The notes: generated by a model from the letters alone, not told the origin. Counted from the first letter of the stretch, positions 24,395 through 34,036 are shown. The stretch: 64,000 nt of DNA from Mycobacterium sp. ACS1612 (GCF_001667505.1 NZ_LZHZ01000061.1:62001-126000); one strand, 5' to 3'. Made by a program: numbers and translations.

Positions 24395-25708
24395 GTGTCT
24401 GGAAAGGAGGAGCGGTCTTCGTCGCTGGCGTCTGTGCTCGCCGGTGAGCCCCACGACGTGCGGCGCGCGCTCGAGGTGCTCGGTCGGATTCTCACCGACA
24501 ACGTAAGCACGCGAACGACCTTCGACGGTTTCCTGCACTCCTCGCTCGGCCGGTTCGACTCCGATGTAATCTGCGAAGCCCGCTCGCTGTCGTCGGTCGG
24601 CCACATCACAGCTGGTTTGGCGCTCGCGGCGCTGATCGACAAGTTCGATCCGCCCATCGGTCCCGGCGACGACCACGAACCTCCTACATGGGCTTCGGTC
24701 GAGATCGGCGAGAAAAAGGTCGCACCTCCCGCCACGCTCGCCGTCTTCTTCGACGCAGGCCAACTCGCACCGGTGCCCGTCGTCGTCCGGATCGTTTCGA
24801 ACGATTTCGGTGAGTACCGCCGCATCCAGGTTTACGCCGCGCCCGCCGACCGCGAGCACGCTACCCGGGTCCTCGACGCCATCATGGAAGACGCCAGCGG
24901 CCGGATGAGTCTCTTCCGTGGCCGTGCCCTGACTGCATCCGTCGAGCAAGGCCTTGTCCTCGAGCCCGTTGACCTGCCGGACATCAGCCGCGCCAGTGTT
25001 GTTCTGCCCGAAGAGGTCTGGGCCGAAATCGATCTCAACGTGGCCGCCGTGACCGTCCACCGAGATCTGATGGAGCGACTGGGCCTCGGCGTCCGTCGCG
25101 GCATCCTGCTCGCCGGACCCCCAGGCGTCGGCAAGTCCCTGGTCTCCCGAGTGCTCGCTCGCGAACTGCTCGGCCAATTCACCGTCGTGATGGTCGACGC
25201 TCGTGCAGGCCATTCGGCGTTGTCCGATATCTACCGGGAGGCCCGCAATTTCGGACCGACCCTCGTCATCATCGAGGACATCGATCTCATCGTGGGCAAT
25301 CGCAAAAGCCGGGGCGTGAACTCCGTGCTGTCCGAATTCCTGGCGGTCATGGATGCCGATCCGATGGCGTCCTTGCTGACCGTTGCGTCCACCAACGACG
25401 TCAAAACCCTTGATGCGGCCGCGGTCCGATCGGCTCGCTTCGATTCCATCATCGAAATCGGATACCCCACCCGCGAAGCGGCAGCCCGAATCCTGTCAAC
25501 TTACTTGCACGGTGTCCCGGGGGCTGAGGACGTCGAATTGGAGGCCGTGGCCGCCCATTTCGGCCGCGACATCAGCGGAGCCGACATCCGCGAGATCGTG
25601 CGCCGCACCGTGCTGGCAGCTTCCGGTCATGTTTCCACCACGGACTTGATCACGACCGTCAAGTCCGGCCGGTTCAAGCCGCACATGCCCGGCGGCAATT
25701 ACCTGTGA
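24395..25708 (+). CDS. AAA+ ATPase with an unknown N-terminal domain
   Basis: A 437-residue protein. Residues 1-200 match no family I recognise. The C-terminal AAA+ module has Walker A GPPGVGKS (about 241-248), Walker B LVIIEDID (about 290-297), sensor-1 VASTND (about 331-336) and a following SARFD segment typical of the FtsH/Cdc48-like clade with its Arg finger region; the lid follows. It could be a substrate remodeller or assembly ATPase. The GTG start is chosen because frames further up overlap gpdA1; the ribosome site is weak. It sits in a block inserted between gpdA1 and htpX. Confidence 0.8.
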   Translation: MSGKEERSSSLASVLAGEPHDVRRALEVLGRILTDNVSTRTTFDGFLHSSLGRFDSDVICEARSLSSVGHITAGLALAALIDKFDPPIGPGDDHEPPTWASVEIGEKKVAPPATLAVFFDAGQLAPVPVVVRIVSNDFGEYRRIQVYAAPADREHATRVLDAIMEDASGRMSLFRGRALTASVEQGLVLEPVDLPDISRASVVLPEEVWAEIDLNVAAVTVHRDLMERLGLGVRRGILLAGPPGVGKSLVSRVLARELLGQFTVVMVDARAGHSALSDIYREARNFGPTLVIIEDIDLIVGNRKSRGVNSVLSEFLAVMDADPMASLLTVASTNDVKTLDAAAVRSARFDSIIEIGYPTREAAARILSTYLHGVPGAEDVELEAVAAHFGRDISGADIREIVRRTVLAASGHVSTTDLITTVKSGRFKPHMPGGNYL

Positions 25709-25711
25709 GGT

Positions 25712-25864
25712 CTAGCTCGACTTCTTGTGGCTGTTCTTGCCGCCCTTTTTCGACGCGTTGGGCGTGTTGGCGATCTTGGCGGCCCGCTCCTTGCTCATGC
25801 CCTTCTTGCGCAGACCCTCGTACTGCTTGTCGTTCTTGACGCTGGACCCATGATCCTTGGCCAT
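25712..25864 (-). CDS. Small basic DUF7218-type protein
   Basis: A 50-residue, very Lys-rich protein reading MAKDHGSSVKNDKQYEGLRK at the start, then GMSKERAAKIANTP and a GGKNSH tail. This is a widespread small actinobacterial family (Rho-N/KGG-like motif) of unknown function, possibly nucleic-acid binding. GAGGAGGCACG precedes the ATG. It is convergent with the AAA+ gene, their stops only 4 bp apart. Confidence 0.8.
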   Translation of the reverse strand: MAKDHGSSVKNDKQYEGLRKKGMSKERAAKIANTPNASKKGGKNSHKKSS

Positions 25865-25916
25865 CGTGCCTCCTCATACTCGTCAACAACGAGTACCCCG
25901 TCGGAGGCACGGCCAC

Positions 25917-26495
25917 TCAGTTGGCGAACGGGCCCCGGTTGTCCGGCCGATACAGCAACGGGTTCTCGGAGTTGATGATGAAGCTGCCCGCCGGACTCAG
26001 CACGAAACCCGATTGGCTGCGGCTGTCGACACAGGTCGTGGTCGCCCCGTCGTTGCCGCAGCTGACCGTCTGATAGCTGATCCGCGAACCCGGCGGCAGT
26101 GGTTTGGCCGCTGCTGCCGCCTCGAAGACGTTGCGCGGCGCGATCGAGAAGCCCGCGGGGCCGCCGTAGCCCGCGCTGACCAGGTTGGCGCCCTCCGGCG
26201 CGGCGGGGATCGGGCCGCTGCAGCCGTAGCCGTTGCCCTTCTGCAGCGCGCAGATCACCCCTTCCGGCGTGGAGAAGGCGAACCAGTTGCCGTCCATCAT
26301 CGCGTAATCGGACAGCTTGACCGGCGCCAACGCGTTGACGTTCGGCGGCGGAGGCGGCTGCGGCGGTGGGTCGGGCGGCGGTTCAGCCGTCGCGAAACCC
26401 GGCGCGCCGACGACGGCCGCCGCGCCAAGGACGCCCAGGAAAACTCTGCTCAGCACGGTCCACACCCTAAATCGCCCGCTTCTGGCTCGCACCAT
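25917..26495 (-). CDS. Secreted proline-rich protein
   Basis: A 192-residue exported protein. It has a basic N-terminus, a hydrophobic signal core (VFLGVLGAAAVVGAPGFATA), a proline-rich stretch just after cleavage (EPPPDPPPQPPPPP) and a mature domain with four cysteines (VICALQ, YGCSGP, VSCGND, TTCVDS) that probably form two disulfides. Similar proteins are common in mycobacteria with unknown function. ATG 26495 was taken; a GTG slightly downstream is possible. It is divergent from the next secreted protein across 86 bp. Confidence 0.75.
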   Translation of the reverse strand: MVRARSGRFRVWTVLSRVFLGVLGAAAVVGAPGFATAEPPPDPPPQPPPPPNVNALAPVKLSDYAMMDGNWFAFSTPEGVICALQKGNGYGCSGPIPAAPEGANLVSAGYGGPAGFSIAPRNVFEAAAAAKPLPPGSRISYQTVSCGNDGATTTCVDSRSQSGFVLSPAGSFIINSENPLLYRPDNRGPFAN

Positions 26496-26581
26496 ACTGA
26501 GCACATCGACCCTCGATCCCACCGCGTTACCGCACGACAATGTTGGGATCGGTAGCTCAGCGGGGTCTCTGTACTGGACGA

Positions 26582-26965
26582 ATGAACCGAATCTCGCTCC
26601 CGGCCGCGGTGCTGGCCGCCGGCGCCGCACTGGTGTTCGGCGCAGGCGCCGCTCACGCCGACACGTTCTCCGCCCAGCCGCACAGTTGGTGCCCCGGCGA
26701 AGCATTGCCGTTCAACAACATCAAGTGGGACATGAAGATGTGCCACACCTGGTACACGGTGCCGTTCGGCCAGGGCAACGTGCGGATGGTCGATCTGCAT
26801 GGCAATCCGCTGGACAGCTTCATCTCGGCGGACATCCCCGCACCGGTGTTCGAGGCTCCGCCTCCGCCACCTCCGCTGCCGCCGGGTACGCCGTTCTGCA
26901 GCCCGCGCGGCGCGCTGATCATCATCCCGCCGATCTGCGACGAAATCGGGGTGCAACTGTCCTGA
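26582..26965 (+). CDS. Small secreted protein with proline-rich segment
   Basis: A 127-residue protein with a signal peptide ending AGAAHA near residue 22. The mature part starts DTFSAQPHSWCPGEALPFNN and has four cysteines and a run of prolines before the C-terminal FCSPRGALIIIPPICDE. It resembles short exported mycobacterial proteins. Function unknown. It shares the divergent promoter region with the previous gene. Confidence 0.75.
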   Translation: MNRISLPAAVLAAGAALVFGAGAAHADTFSAQPHSWCPGEALPFNNIKWDMKMCHTWYTVPFGQGNVRMVDLHGNPLDSFISADIPAPVFEAPPPPPPLPPGTPFCSPRGALIIIPPICDEIGVQLS

Positions 26966-27061
26966 CCTCGGGCGGGCACTCGAGTAGTGCACTACTCGTG
27001 TGTCGACACTGCCGTCAGGCCTACCTTGGGCGCGTCATCAGCCACAGGGGGAGGAACGGCA

Positions 27062-30000
27062 ATGGCATCAACAGTTCAGCGCGTCGGTGGTCGGATTGTG
27101 CTCACCGAGTCTGGCGTCGGCATTCCGAATCTGGTCGTGACGGCCTTTGACATCGCGCGGCGCGACGGCGCGACCGCCCCGCTCGATACCACTGGCGGCG
27201 CGCGCTTGGGCGCCGTCATCACCGGGCAAGACGGCGGTTTCGAGATCGTCTACCCGTGCGAGTTGTCCGCGAGCCGAGACATCGTCGTCGTCGTCCGTGC
27301 GCCGGACGGTGAGCGTGACGGCACCCAGCTATATGCCACTCCTGAACCCCGGCGGAAGGCAGGCGTCGTCGAGGAGTTTCTGATCACCCTGACGTCTGCC
27401 GCACTCGAGGCCGCCGGCGTCACACCACCGGCCGGTTCGGACGACACCACCCTCGAACAACCCTCCTTCGCGTTGCACGGCGCCAAAGAGGCACTCGCCC
27501 GAACGTCGGTGCTCAAGGACGAGCTACGCCAACTCGCGAAGGATGAAGTCGACAAGGAACGCGAACGCGCCCGCACGATCGAGGACAGGTTCCAACCGCG
27601 GCTTCTCGATCAGCTCACCGGACACGCGAGCACGAAACCCGGTTATCTACCCCCCAATTCCACGGAGGACGACACCCACACCGCCAGCTGGGACGCGCTG
27701 GCCCGCTCTGCAAACCGGTCCAAGCCGCCGACGGTCGGCTACATCCAACTGCGGCGCGACGACGTCCCGTCCGAATTCCCTACGGCCTCAGGTACGCCCA
27801 CCGACGTGGCGGCTTCTGTCGTCGAACGCGAGCTGTTCGGCGCGGCGCAGGAAGCATTCCGGACCGCCGACCGCACCCGCGAGGACCCCCTGGCGCTTGC
27901 CGAAGATCAAGCGGCGCAGCCGCCGTCGCTGACCGATGCCCTCGCCGAGGCGGCCCCCGAGCCGGACCCCACTGCGCCCTCATCCGGGCACCCCCCGGTC
28001 GCCACCGAGGACGACTTGCCCGCCTACATTCACCGTCTGGTCGACTCCATGGCTGCGCCCGATGCCCCGCCGACCGAAACCCGAACCGACCAAGCCGGCG
28101 TGCAGAGCGGCACCGACGCGTTCTCCTTACGCGGCGGGCCCGCCGACGTGCCCGCGATCTATGACTTCCACCATCTGCAGATCGCGTTCGACCACGTCTG
28201 GACACATGCTGTCGACGAAGAGGTCATCGAGATCTCGTCTCGGCTGGCCCGTGCGGTCAGCGACGCCGGCGGCGATCCGGTGGCAGCCGTCGACAACGGC
28301 GCCAAGCCGTTGCAGGCGCTGCGGGCCGAACTCGGCCACGTCATGCGCGCCGAAACCCCGACCGTCCCGACCGCGCTCGCCCGTCGTCCGGTCGACCCGC
28401 AGATGAATCCGAACCACCCGACGCTGGATCCCGGTGACCCCGGCTACCCGCCGGTCCCGCCAACACCTCCGCCGCCGACGCCGCCACACTGGCCGCCGAT
28501 CGGCCCCGTCGTGGTCGGCGGTGTCAAGGACGCCCAAATCGACGGTCTCCCAAAGCAACCGCATGAACTGCTCGATCAGCTCGAGGCCCTGCTGCACGAG
28601 CAGTACAGCTTCGAGGTGTTCGCCCCGGGCAGCGTCAACTACGGCCTCAACGTCACGTACCGGCAGCGGTGGGAGCCGCTGACCTATCAGGTCGGCGACC
28701 TTGTCAGCACGATCACGCTCACCCCCAGGGAGACCCGCAAGATCAACGTCAAACGGGTTGAACGCAAGGAACGCATGGTCCGCGAGATGGAGGACAGCCT
28801 CGAGGTTCGCAAAGACGAATCGAAGGACCAGGGCCGTGACGAAGCCGAGATCGTGCGCAAAGCCCAAGGCAAGACGAGCTTCTCGCTTACCGCGGAGGGC
28901 AGTTACGACATCGGCATCGCCGACGGCGACAGCAAGACATCCTTCACCAAGGACGCCGCTGACGACTCGGCCGATACCAAGAAGTCGATGCGCGAGGCGG
29001 TACTTCAGGCCGCCCGCGAATACAAGAACAACCACAAGCTGGAGATCGAGACCAAGGAGTCGTCGGAGTTCGAGTCGACGGAGGCGACCGAGATCACCAA
29101 CCCCAACGACGAACTCACCGTGACCTACTTGTTCTACGAATTGCAGCGGCGCTTCCGGATTTGCGAACAGTTGCACCGGTTGACGCCGGTGGTACTGGTC
29201 GGCATGGAGGTGCCCAACCCGAGTCGCCGTTCGATCGACCGCACCCTGATCACGCACAGTTGGATCATCAACCGCGTCCTGCTCGACGATCGCTATCGAG
29301 ACGCCCTGCGCTACCTGACGACAACCATTGTCGGAGACGAACTCGCGCTGCGTGAACGGCAGAGCGTCGTGAACCGGCTGCGGGCCAGCGTCGAGACGAT
29401 CGAGCGCAGTCACGCGCAGCTGCTGACCGAGGTCAAGCAGCGAAACAACGAGCTCGAACGGATGATGAATCTGCGAGCCGACAAAATTGACGAAGAGGCG
29501 CAGGAAGGTTGGTGGGGTTCGCTCTCCGACTGGGTGACCGGCGAGGGCGAAGGCGATGACCTCGAGGCCGTTCGCGTTCGCGAAGAGAACGCACGCGCGT
29601 ACTACGAGAAGGCTGTTCGCGCCGAACAGGAGCTGCGGGAGTCACTGCGCAGCGAAGCCGCGGCGCTGCACAAAGCGACCGCGGATTACGCTCAGGCGCT
29701 GGCCGAGCACTCCAACCGGCTTCTTCAAGTCGCGGCGCTGCGGGTGCATTTCAAAGCCAATGTGCTGTATTACATGCAGGCCATTTGGAGTCACACGTTC
29801 CGCGATCAGCTCTACTTCTCGGTGCACAAGCTCAGGGCGCCGACGCTTCGCGCGTCGTCGGTCCAGTACACCGTCGAACGTCTTGAGACGCCGCCGGCAC
29901 ACATCGTCCCCAAGCCGGATCACGTTGTCTTCAAGGTCACTTCGGAGAAGGTGTTCAGCACTCCGGCGGATCCCGTTGATCCCGTAGACCCGGCCGAGGA

Positions 30001-30544
30001 CCGAACGCTGGCAGAAATCGCCGATCTGGACAGCCCGCTCGGATTCAAGGGCAACTACATGATCTTCCCGCTCAAGCGTTCCAACGCGCTGACAGACTTC
30101 ATGATGACGCCGTACGTCGACACTGAACTCGGTGTGCACGACCCTGACGAACTGGGCGCATGGACCCCCGAGGATTTCGTCAAGCACGTCAAAGCGCTCC
30201 GAAACACCTTGTCGGAGGCCGACTTCGACCAGTTGTTGCCGATCCTGGAGGAGCAATACCGTCGCATCCTCAGCGCGCCCCGCAGGCCCGGCGAGGAGAT
30301 CGTGGTGCCCAGCCGGTCGCTGTACATCGACGCACTGCCCGGCAAGCATCCCAACCTCGAGGACTTCAAGCTACGGCACCGCGCCGTCGACGTCTCCAAG
30401 GCCCGCGCCGAGGTCCGCAAGCTGGAGTTGGAAAACCTGCGCTACGCCGGACGCCTGCTGGTCGCCGAGCGCGGCGATCCCGATATCGACAAGCAGATCC
30501 TCATCGACGGCAACGGCTCGGTGGTCGTGCCGCCCGAGGCGTAG
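27062..30544 (+). CDS. Very large protein of unknown family (beta-sandwich N-terminus, long coiled coil)
   Basis: A 1160-residue protein that I do not recognise. Residues 1-110 look like a carboxypeptidase-regulatory/transthyretin-like beta-sandwich (VGGRIVLTESGVGIPNLVV, then ITGQDGGFEI). Residues 110-450 are low-complexity and acidic, 455-480 are a proline-rich hinge (PPTPPPPTPPHWPP), and 520-560 hold NYGLNVTYRQRWEPLTYQVG with LTPRETRKI. Residues 565-680 are highly charged, and 755-900 form a coiled coil interrupted by a WWGSLSDW segment. The last 250 residues are a separate domain. No signal peptide or membrane helix. The next gene starts 4 bp after its stop. GGGGGAGGAACGGCA precedes the ATG. 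Confidence 0.85.
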   Translation: MASTVQRVGGRIVLTESGVGIPNLVVTAFDIARRDGATAPLDTTGGARLGAVITGQDGGFEIVYPCELSASRDIVVVVRAPDGERDGTQLYATPEPRRKAGVVEEFLITLTSAALEAAGVTPPAGSDDTTLEQPSFALHGAKEALARTSVLKDELRQLAKDEVDKERERARTIEDRFQPRLLDQLTGHASTKPGYLPPNSTEDDTHTASWDALARSANRSKPPTVGYIQLRRDDVPSEFPTASGTPTDVAASVVERELFGAAQEAFRTADRTREDPLALAEDQAAQPPSLTDALAEAAPEPDPTAPSSGHPPVATEDDLPAYIHRLVDSMAAPDAPPTETRTDQAGVQSGTDAFSLRGGPADVPAIYDFHHLQIAFDHVWTHAVDEEVIEISSRLARAVSDAGGDPVAAVDNGAKPLQALRAELGHVMRAETPTVPTALARRPVDPQMNPNHPTLDPGDPGYPPVPPTPPPPTPPHWPPIGPVVVGGVKDAQIDGLPKQPHELLDQLEALLHEQYSFEVFAPGSVNYGLNVTYRQRWEPLTYQVGDLVSTITLTPRETRKINVKRVERKERMVREMEDSLEVRKDESKDQGRDEAEIVRKAQGKTSFSLTAEGSYDIGIADGDSKTSFTKDAADDSADTKKSMREAVLQAAREYKNNHKLEIETKESSEFESTEATEITNPNDELTVTYLFYELQRRFRICEQLHRLTPVVLVGMEVPNPSRRSIDRTLITHSWIINRVLLDDRYRDALRYLTTTIVGDELALRERQSVVNRLRASVETIERSHAQLLTEVKQRNNELERMMNLRADKIDEEAQEGWWGSLSDWVTGEGEGDDLEAVRVREENARAYYEKAVRAEQELRESLRSEAAALHKATADYAQALAEHSNRLLQVAALRVHFKANVLYYMQAIWSHTFRDQLYFSVHKLRAPTLRASSVQYTVERLETPPAHIVPKPDHVVFKVTSEKVFSTPADPVDPVDPAEDRTLAEIADLDSPLGFKGNYMIFPLKRSNALTDFMMTPYVDTELGVHDPDELGAWTPEDFVKHVKALRNTLSEADFDQLLPILEEQYRRILSAPRRPGEEIVVPSRSLYIDALPGKHPNLEDFKLRHRAVDVSKARAEVRKLELENLRYAGRLLVAERGDPDIDKQILIDGNGSVVVPPEA

Positions 30545-30548
30545 CGGC

Positions 30549-32057
30549 ATGGCACCGCCGACGGCCAAACAGCGCGGCACCGACAAGCGGGGCACTGCGC
30601 GCGTGCCGCAGGCGCGAGTGCAGCAGACCCTGAGACGGTCGATGACGCTGGACTTCGACACCTGGGTGTTCGCGCACGAGATCGCCAAGGTGGTGTTCCG
30701 CAGCGGTGAACTGCCGCCCCGCTACACGCTCGAACCACAACGAGGCGGGAACCCGGCGATGCGTTGGCTGCTGAAGTGGGAGGAAGGCGCGTTCGACCTG
30801 ACACTGCTGTCCTCGTACGGCGAGCGGTTGTGGTACCGCGTGCTCCAGGGCGGCGACGAGTTCGCCGAGGACCAGTGGGCGCGTGAGGCGGCCGAGGAAA
30901 GAGCGCGAGAAGCCAACCGCGCGCACAACAACATGTATGTGCCCGCTCTCGGCATGACCGGTGGCCAGGCGCTCACCGCACTCAAGCCCGGGCTCTACGT
31001 CGCGGCCTTCCCCTACGGCATCGTGCCCGTGCCTCCAGTACCTCCGAGTAAGGAATGGCAGGGCTGGCCGGACGTCGGATGGATCAAGTGGTACGCGGTG
31101 CGAGGCGGCTGGTTTGCGTGGCGAGGTGTCGACCGCCTGGAACTGTACGTGTTGGGCAACGACAACCCGCAGTTTTGGAAGGAGGTCGTCTATTACGTTC
31201 TGCACGAGGGTGATTCGCTGAACAAGGCCGCGGACAAATTCTGCAAGCGGTGGGACGAGATCAATCGCACGATGCTCGCCGCGTTCGCCATCGCGCTGAC
31301 CAGCGCGCCGTCGCTCGGTCGGCGCGCGGATCTCACCGAGGCCGCGTTCACCCCGACGATCTCGAACACCGAACGCGGTCTGGTGCGGCAGACCGAAAAG
31401 GAGCTCGGCGGCAGCGTGCTGAAGAAGATCGACCCGGTCGAAGCGGTGCACGTCGGTCTGACCGCGGCCACCAAGCCGTGGGAGGGGCTGAAGGGCCTGC
31501 TGGCGCCGGGGGACGAGGAGCTGGAAGCCGAGATGGCTGCGCTCACCGACGCTTCACTGACGGACCTGCGCAGGCGCATCGACGCCGAAGCCGGCAAGAA
31601 CTACGGCCGTGATTTGCGCACCGGTGAGATGGGCGAGGCCAGTTTCAAGTTGACGCTCAAACTGAGGGGATACTCGGTTGTCGAGCTGCAAAATCCCAGC
31701 GGTCACGGAGTCGACCTCGTCGCGATCAAGGTCAAGGGCGACGTCGCGTGGATCTACTTTTTCGAGGTCAAAAGTTCCGAAAAGGACTACCCCGGCAAGT
31801 TTTCCGACGCACAGCGCGACCCGCACGGGTTCGTCAAGAGTCGGCTTCAGCGGGTGATCGACCGCGAGGGCCACTACAAGAAGGTCCCGGATTCGGTGGT
31901 CGAGATCGCCAAGCAAATCAAGGCGGCGATCGACGACGGTCACCCGGTCGGCGCGGTCAAGGTGAGCGTGCATTGGGCCAAGAAGCTGTCGTACAAAACC
32001 TCGGTCGCCATCTGGCGTCCGATGCCCAAGGCCACCGCGCGGGCCCGCAAGAAGTAG
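30549..32057 (+). CDS. Protein with C-terminal PD-(D/E)XK nuclease domain
   Basis: A 502-residue protein. Residues 1-330 are unrecognised (an ATG-proximal basic tail, then a Trp-rich region). Residues about 350-500 look like a restriction-endonuclease fold: GEMGEASFKLTLKLRGYSVV supplies the helix with Glu, GHGVDLVAI the Asp (about 387) and YFFEVKSS the E-x-K (about 405-407). A basic tail closes the protein (KATARARKK). Such domains occur in DNA-cleaving toxins and defence nucleases. It is co-transcribed with the 1160-residue gene (4-bp gap) and convergent with htpX. No immunity gene is apparent. Confidence 0.75.
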   Translation: MAPPTAKQRGTDKRGTARVPQARVQQTLRRSMTLDFDTWVFAHEIAKVVFRSGELPPRYTLEPQRGGNPAMRWLLKWEEGAFDLTLLSSYGERLWYRVLQGGDEFAEDQWAREAAEERAREANRAHNNMYVPALGMTGGQALTALKPGLYVAAFPYGIVPVPPVPPSKEWQGWPDVGWIKWYAVRGGWFAWRGVDRLELYVLGNDNPQFWKEVVYYVLHEGDSLNKAADKFCKRWDEINRTMLAAFAIALTSAPSLGRRADLTEAAFTPTISNTERGLVRQTEKELGGSVLKKIDPVEAVHVGLTAATKPWEGLKGLLAPGDEELEAEMAALTDASLTDLRRRIDAEAGKNYGRDLRTGEMGEASFKLTLKLRGYSVVELQNPSGHGVDLVAIKVKGDVAWIYFFEVKSSEKDYPGKFSDAQRDPHGFVKSRLQRVIDREGHYKKVPDSVVEIAKQIKAAIDDGHPVGAVKVSVHWAKKLSYKTSVAIWRPMPKATARARKK

Positions 32058-32061
32058 CGGG

Positions 32062-32940
32062 TCAGTACAGGCCGGGGCCGCGGCCTGCCATCGCTTCCAG
32101 CCTGCGGATGCGGTCCTCGATCGGCGGGTGCGTCGCGAACAGCTTGCCGATGCGCTCGCCGGACCGGAACGGGTTGGCGATCATCAGGTGCGCCTGGTCG
32201 GCCAACTGCGGTTCCGGCGGCAGCGGTGCCTGCTGCACGCCCGCGCTGATCTTGCGCAACGCGGACGCCAGCGCCAGCGGGTCGCCGGTCAACTCGGCGC
32301 CCGACTGGTCCGCCTGGTACTCCCGCGACCGGGACACCGCCAGCCGGATCACCGTCGCGGCGATCGGGCCGAGCAGCGAAACAAGCAGAATCGCAAGGGG
32401 GTTGGTGCCGCCTTCGCGGTTACCGCCGAACATGCTCGCGAAGAACGCGAGGTTGGCCAGCGCCGTGATCACCGCGGCCATCGCGCCTGCGACGCACGAG
32501 ATCAGGATGTCGCGGTTGTAGACGTGCGACAGCTCGTGGCCCAGCACGGCGCGCAGTTCTCGCTCGTTGAGGATCTGCAGGATGCCGGTGGTGCAGCACA
32601 CCGCGGCGTTGCGCGGATTGCGGCCGGTGGCGAACGCGTTCGGTGCGGAGGTGTCGCTGATGTAAAGCCGCGGCATCGGCTGGCGCGCCGTGGTGGCCAG
32701 CTCGCGCACGATCTTGTACATCACCGGCGCCTGCATCTCGTTGACCGGGACGGCGTGCATCGCACGAAGCGCCAGCTTGTCACTGTTGAAGTAGACGTAG
32801 ACGTTCATGCCGACGGCGAACAACACGGCCAGGAACATGATGTTGCGGCCGAACAGCGCCCCAACGAACACGATCAGCGCCGAGAACCCCGCCAGCAGCA
32901 AAAAGGTCTTCGCGGTGTTGGCGTGCGGATGCCAGGTCAT
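32062..32940 (-). CDS. htpX: M48 family membrane metalloprotease HtpX
   Basis: A 292-residue inner-membrane zinc protease that degrades misfolded membrane proteins. It has two N-terminal membrane helices, the HExxH zinc motif in LGHELSHVYNRD (about residues 130-140), two further helices (AVITALANLAFFASMFGG and a following segment) and the downstream EYQADQ motif with the third zinc ligand. It corresponds to Rv0563. AGGAGGAAG lies 7 nt before the ATG. Its stop is 4 bp from the stop of the convergent nuclease gene. Confidence 0.95.
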   Translation of the reverse strand: MTWHPHANTAKTFLLLAGFSALIVFVGALFGRNIMFLAVLFAVGMNVYVYFNSDKLALRAMHAVPVNEMQAPVMYKIVRELATTARQPMPRLYISDTSAPNAFATGRNPRNAAVCCTTGILQILNERELRAVLGHELSHVYNRDILISCVAGAMAAVITALANLAFFASMFGGNREGGTNPLAILLVSLLGPIAATVIRLAVSRSREYQADQSGAELTGDPLALASALRKISAGVQQAPLPPEPQLADQAHLMIANPFRSGERIGKLFATHPPIEDRIRRLEAMAGRGPGLY

Positions 32941-33004
32941 TTGCGCTTCCTCCTACGAACTAACCGCTGATCTAACGCCCGGCCCAGCTGTGCGAGTTCC
33001 TGGG

Positions 33005-34012
33005 TCAGCCGTGCCGGTTCACCGTGTAGTCCACCAGAGTTGCCAGCGCCTGACGACCAGGCCCGTCCGGCAGGAAGGCCAACTCCTCGCGCGCCTGGGC
33101 GGCGTACCGCGCCACGGTGGCCTTGGCCTGAGCCATCCCCGATGACCGGCGCAGCAGCTGCAGCGCCTCAGCCAGGTCCTCGTCGTTTTCGACCGGTCCC
33201 TTCAGCAATTGCCGCAGCCGGTCAGCGTCCGGCCCGGTGTCACGCAACGCGTACAGCACCGGCAGAGTGTGCACGCCCTCGCGCAGATCGGTGCCCGGCA
33301 CCTTGCCCGATTCGTCGGGGTCGCTGTCGATGTCGATGATGTCGTCGGAGATCTGGAAGGCCGTGCCGACGATGCCGCCGAGCCTGCTGAGCCGTTCGAT
33401 CTGCTCCTCGTCGGCGCCAGAGAACGTCGCACCGAACCGGCCGGAGGCCGCGATCAGGCAGGCGGTCTTCTCGTACACCACCTTCAGGTAATGCTCGACC
33501 TCGTCGACGCCGTCCGCCGCGCCCCTGGTCTCGCGCATCTGACCGGTGACCAGCTGCGCGAACGTATCGGCGATGACCCGTACGGCTTCCGGGCCCAACC
33601 TGCTGACCAGCCGCGAGGCGGTCGCGAACAGGTAGTCACCCGCCAGGATCGCGATGTTGTTGCTCCATCGGGCGTTGGCGCTCGGGGCGCCGCGGCGCAC
33701 CTGAGCCTCGTCCATCACGTCGTCGTGGTACAGCGTCGCCAGGTGCACCAGCTCGATGACCGCGCCTGCGACGGTGACCTGCCACGCGTCGGGTTCCGGC
33801 CCCAGCCGGGCCGAGAGCACGGTGAACAGCGGACGGAACCGCTTGCCGCCTGCCTGGAACAGGTGCTGAACGGCCTCGGACATCAGCTCATCGGCTTTAC
33901 CCAGCTCAGTGGCCATCAGGTCCTCGATACGGGCCACTCCGTCGCGCACGTCATTCGCGAACACGGGGTCTCCGAAATCAACCCCCGCCACCACACTCGC
34001 TGGTGTCCTCAC
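33005..34012 (-). CDS. grcC1: Polyprenyl diphosphate synthase
   Basis: A 335-residue trans-isoprenyl diphosphate synthase. The first Asp-rich motif is DDVMDE (about residue 95) and the second DDIIDIDSD (about 221), with GGKRFRP near the N-terminus. It probably makes the prenyl tail used for menaquinone; it corresponds to Rv0562. The GTG start at 34012 faces the divergent menJ promoter. htpX follows 64 bp downstream on the same strand. Confidence 0.93.
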   Translation of the reverse strand: MRTPASVVAGVDFGDPVFANDVRDGVARIEDLMATELGKADELMSEAVQHLFQAGGKRFRPLFTVLSARLGPEPDAWQVTVAGAVIELVHLATLYHDDVMDEAQVRRGAPSANARWSNNIAILAGDYLFATASRLVSRLGPEAVRVIADTFAQLVTGQMRETRGAADGVDEVEHYLKVVYEKTACLIAASGRFGATFSGADEEQIERLSRLGGIVGTAFQISDDIIDIDSDPDESGKVPGTDLREGVHTLPVLYALRDTGPDADRLRQLLKGPVENDEDLAEALQLLRRSSGMAQAKATVARYAAQAREELAFLPDGPGRQALATLVDYTVNRHG

Positions 34013-34020
34013 CCTGCCAA

Positions 34021-34036
34021 CATACTGGGAGGCGTG
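34021..34036 (+). promoter_or_regulatory. Leaderless promoter of menJ
   Basis: CATACT (34021-34026) is a good mycobacterial -10 element and lies 7 bp before GTG 34034, so transcription would begin at the start codon itself. There is no proper Shine-Dalgarno spacing here, which fits a leaderless mRNA. Confidence 0.6.

Noticed and set aside
28127..29413. 428-residue open frame on the minus strand
   Set aside because: Antisense shadow of the 1160-residue gene; GC-rich third positions keep this frame open.
33209..34033. 275-residue N-terminal extension of menJ
   Set aside because: It is antisense to grcC1 and the FAD motif of menJ starts close to GTG 34034, which has a good -10 box.
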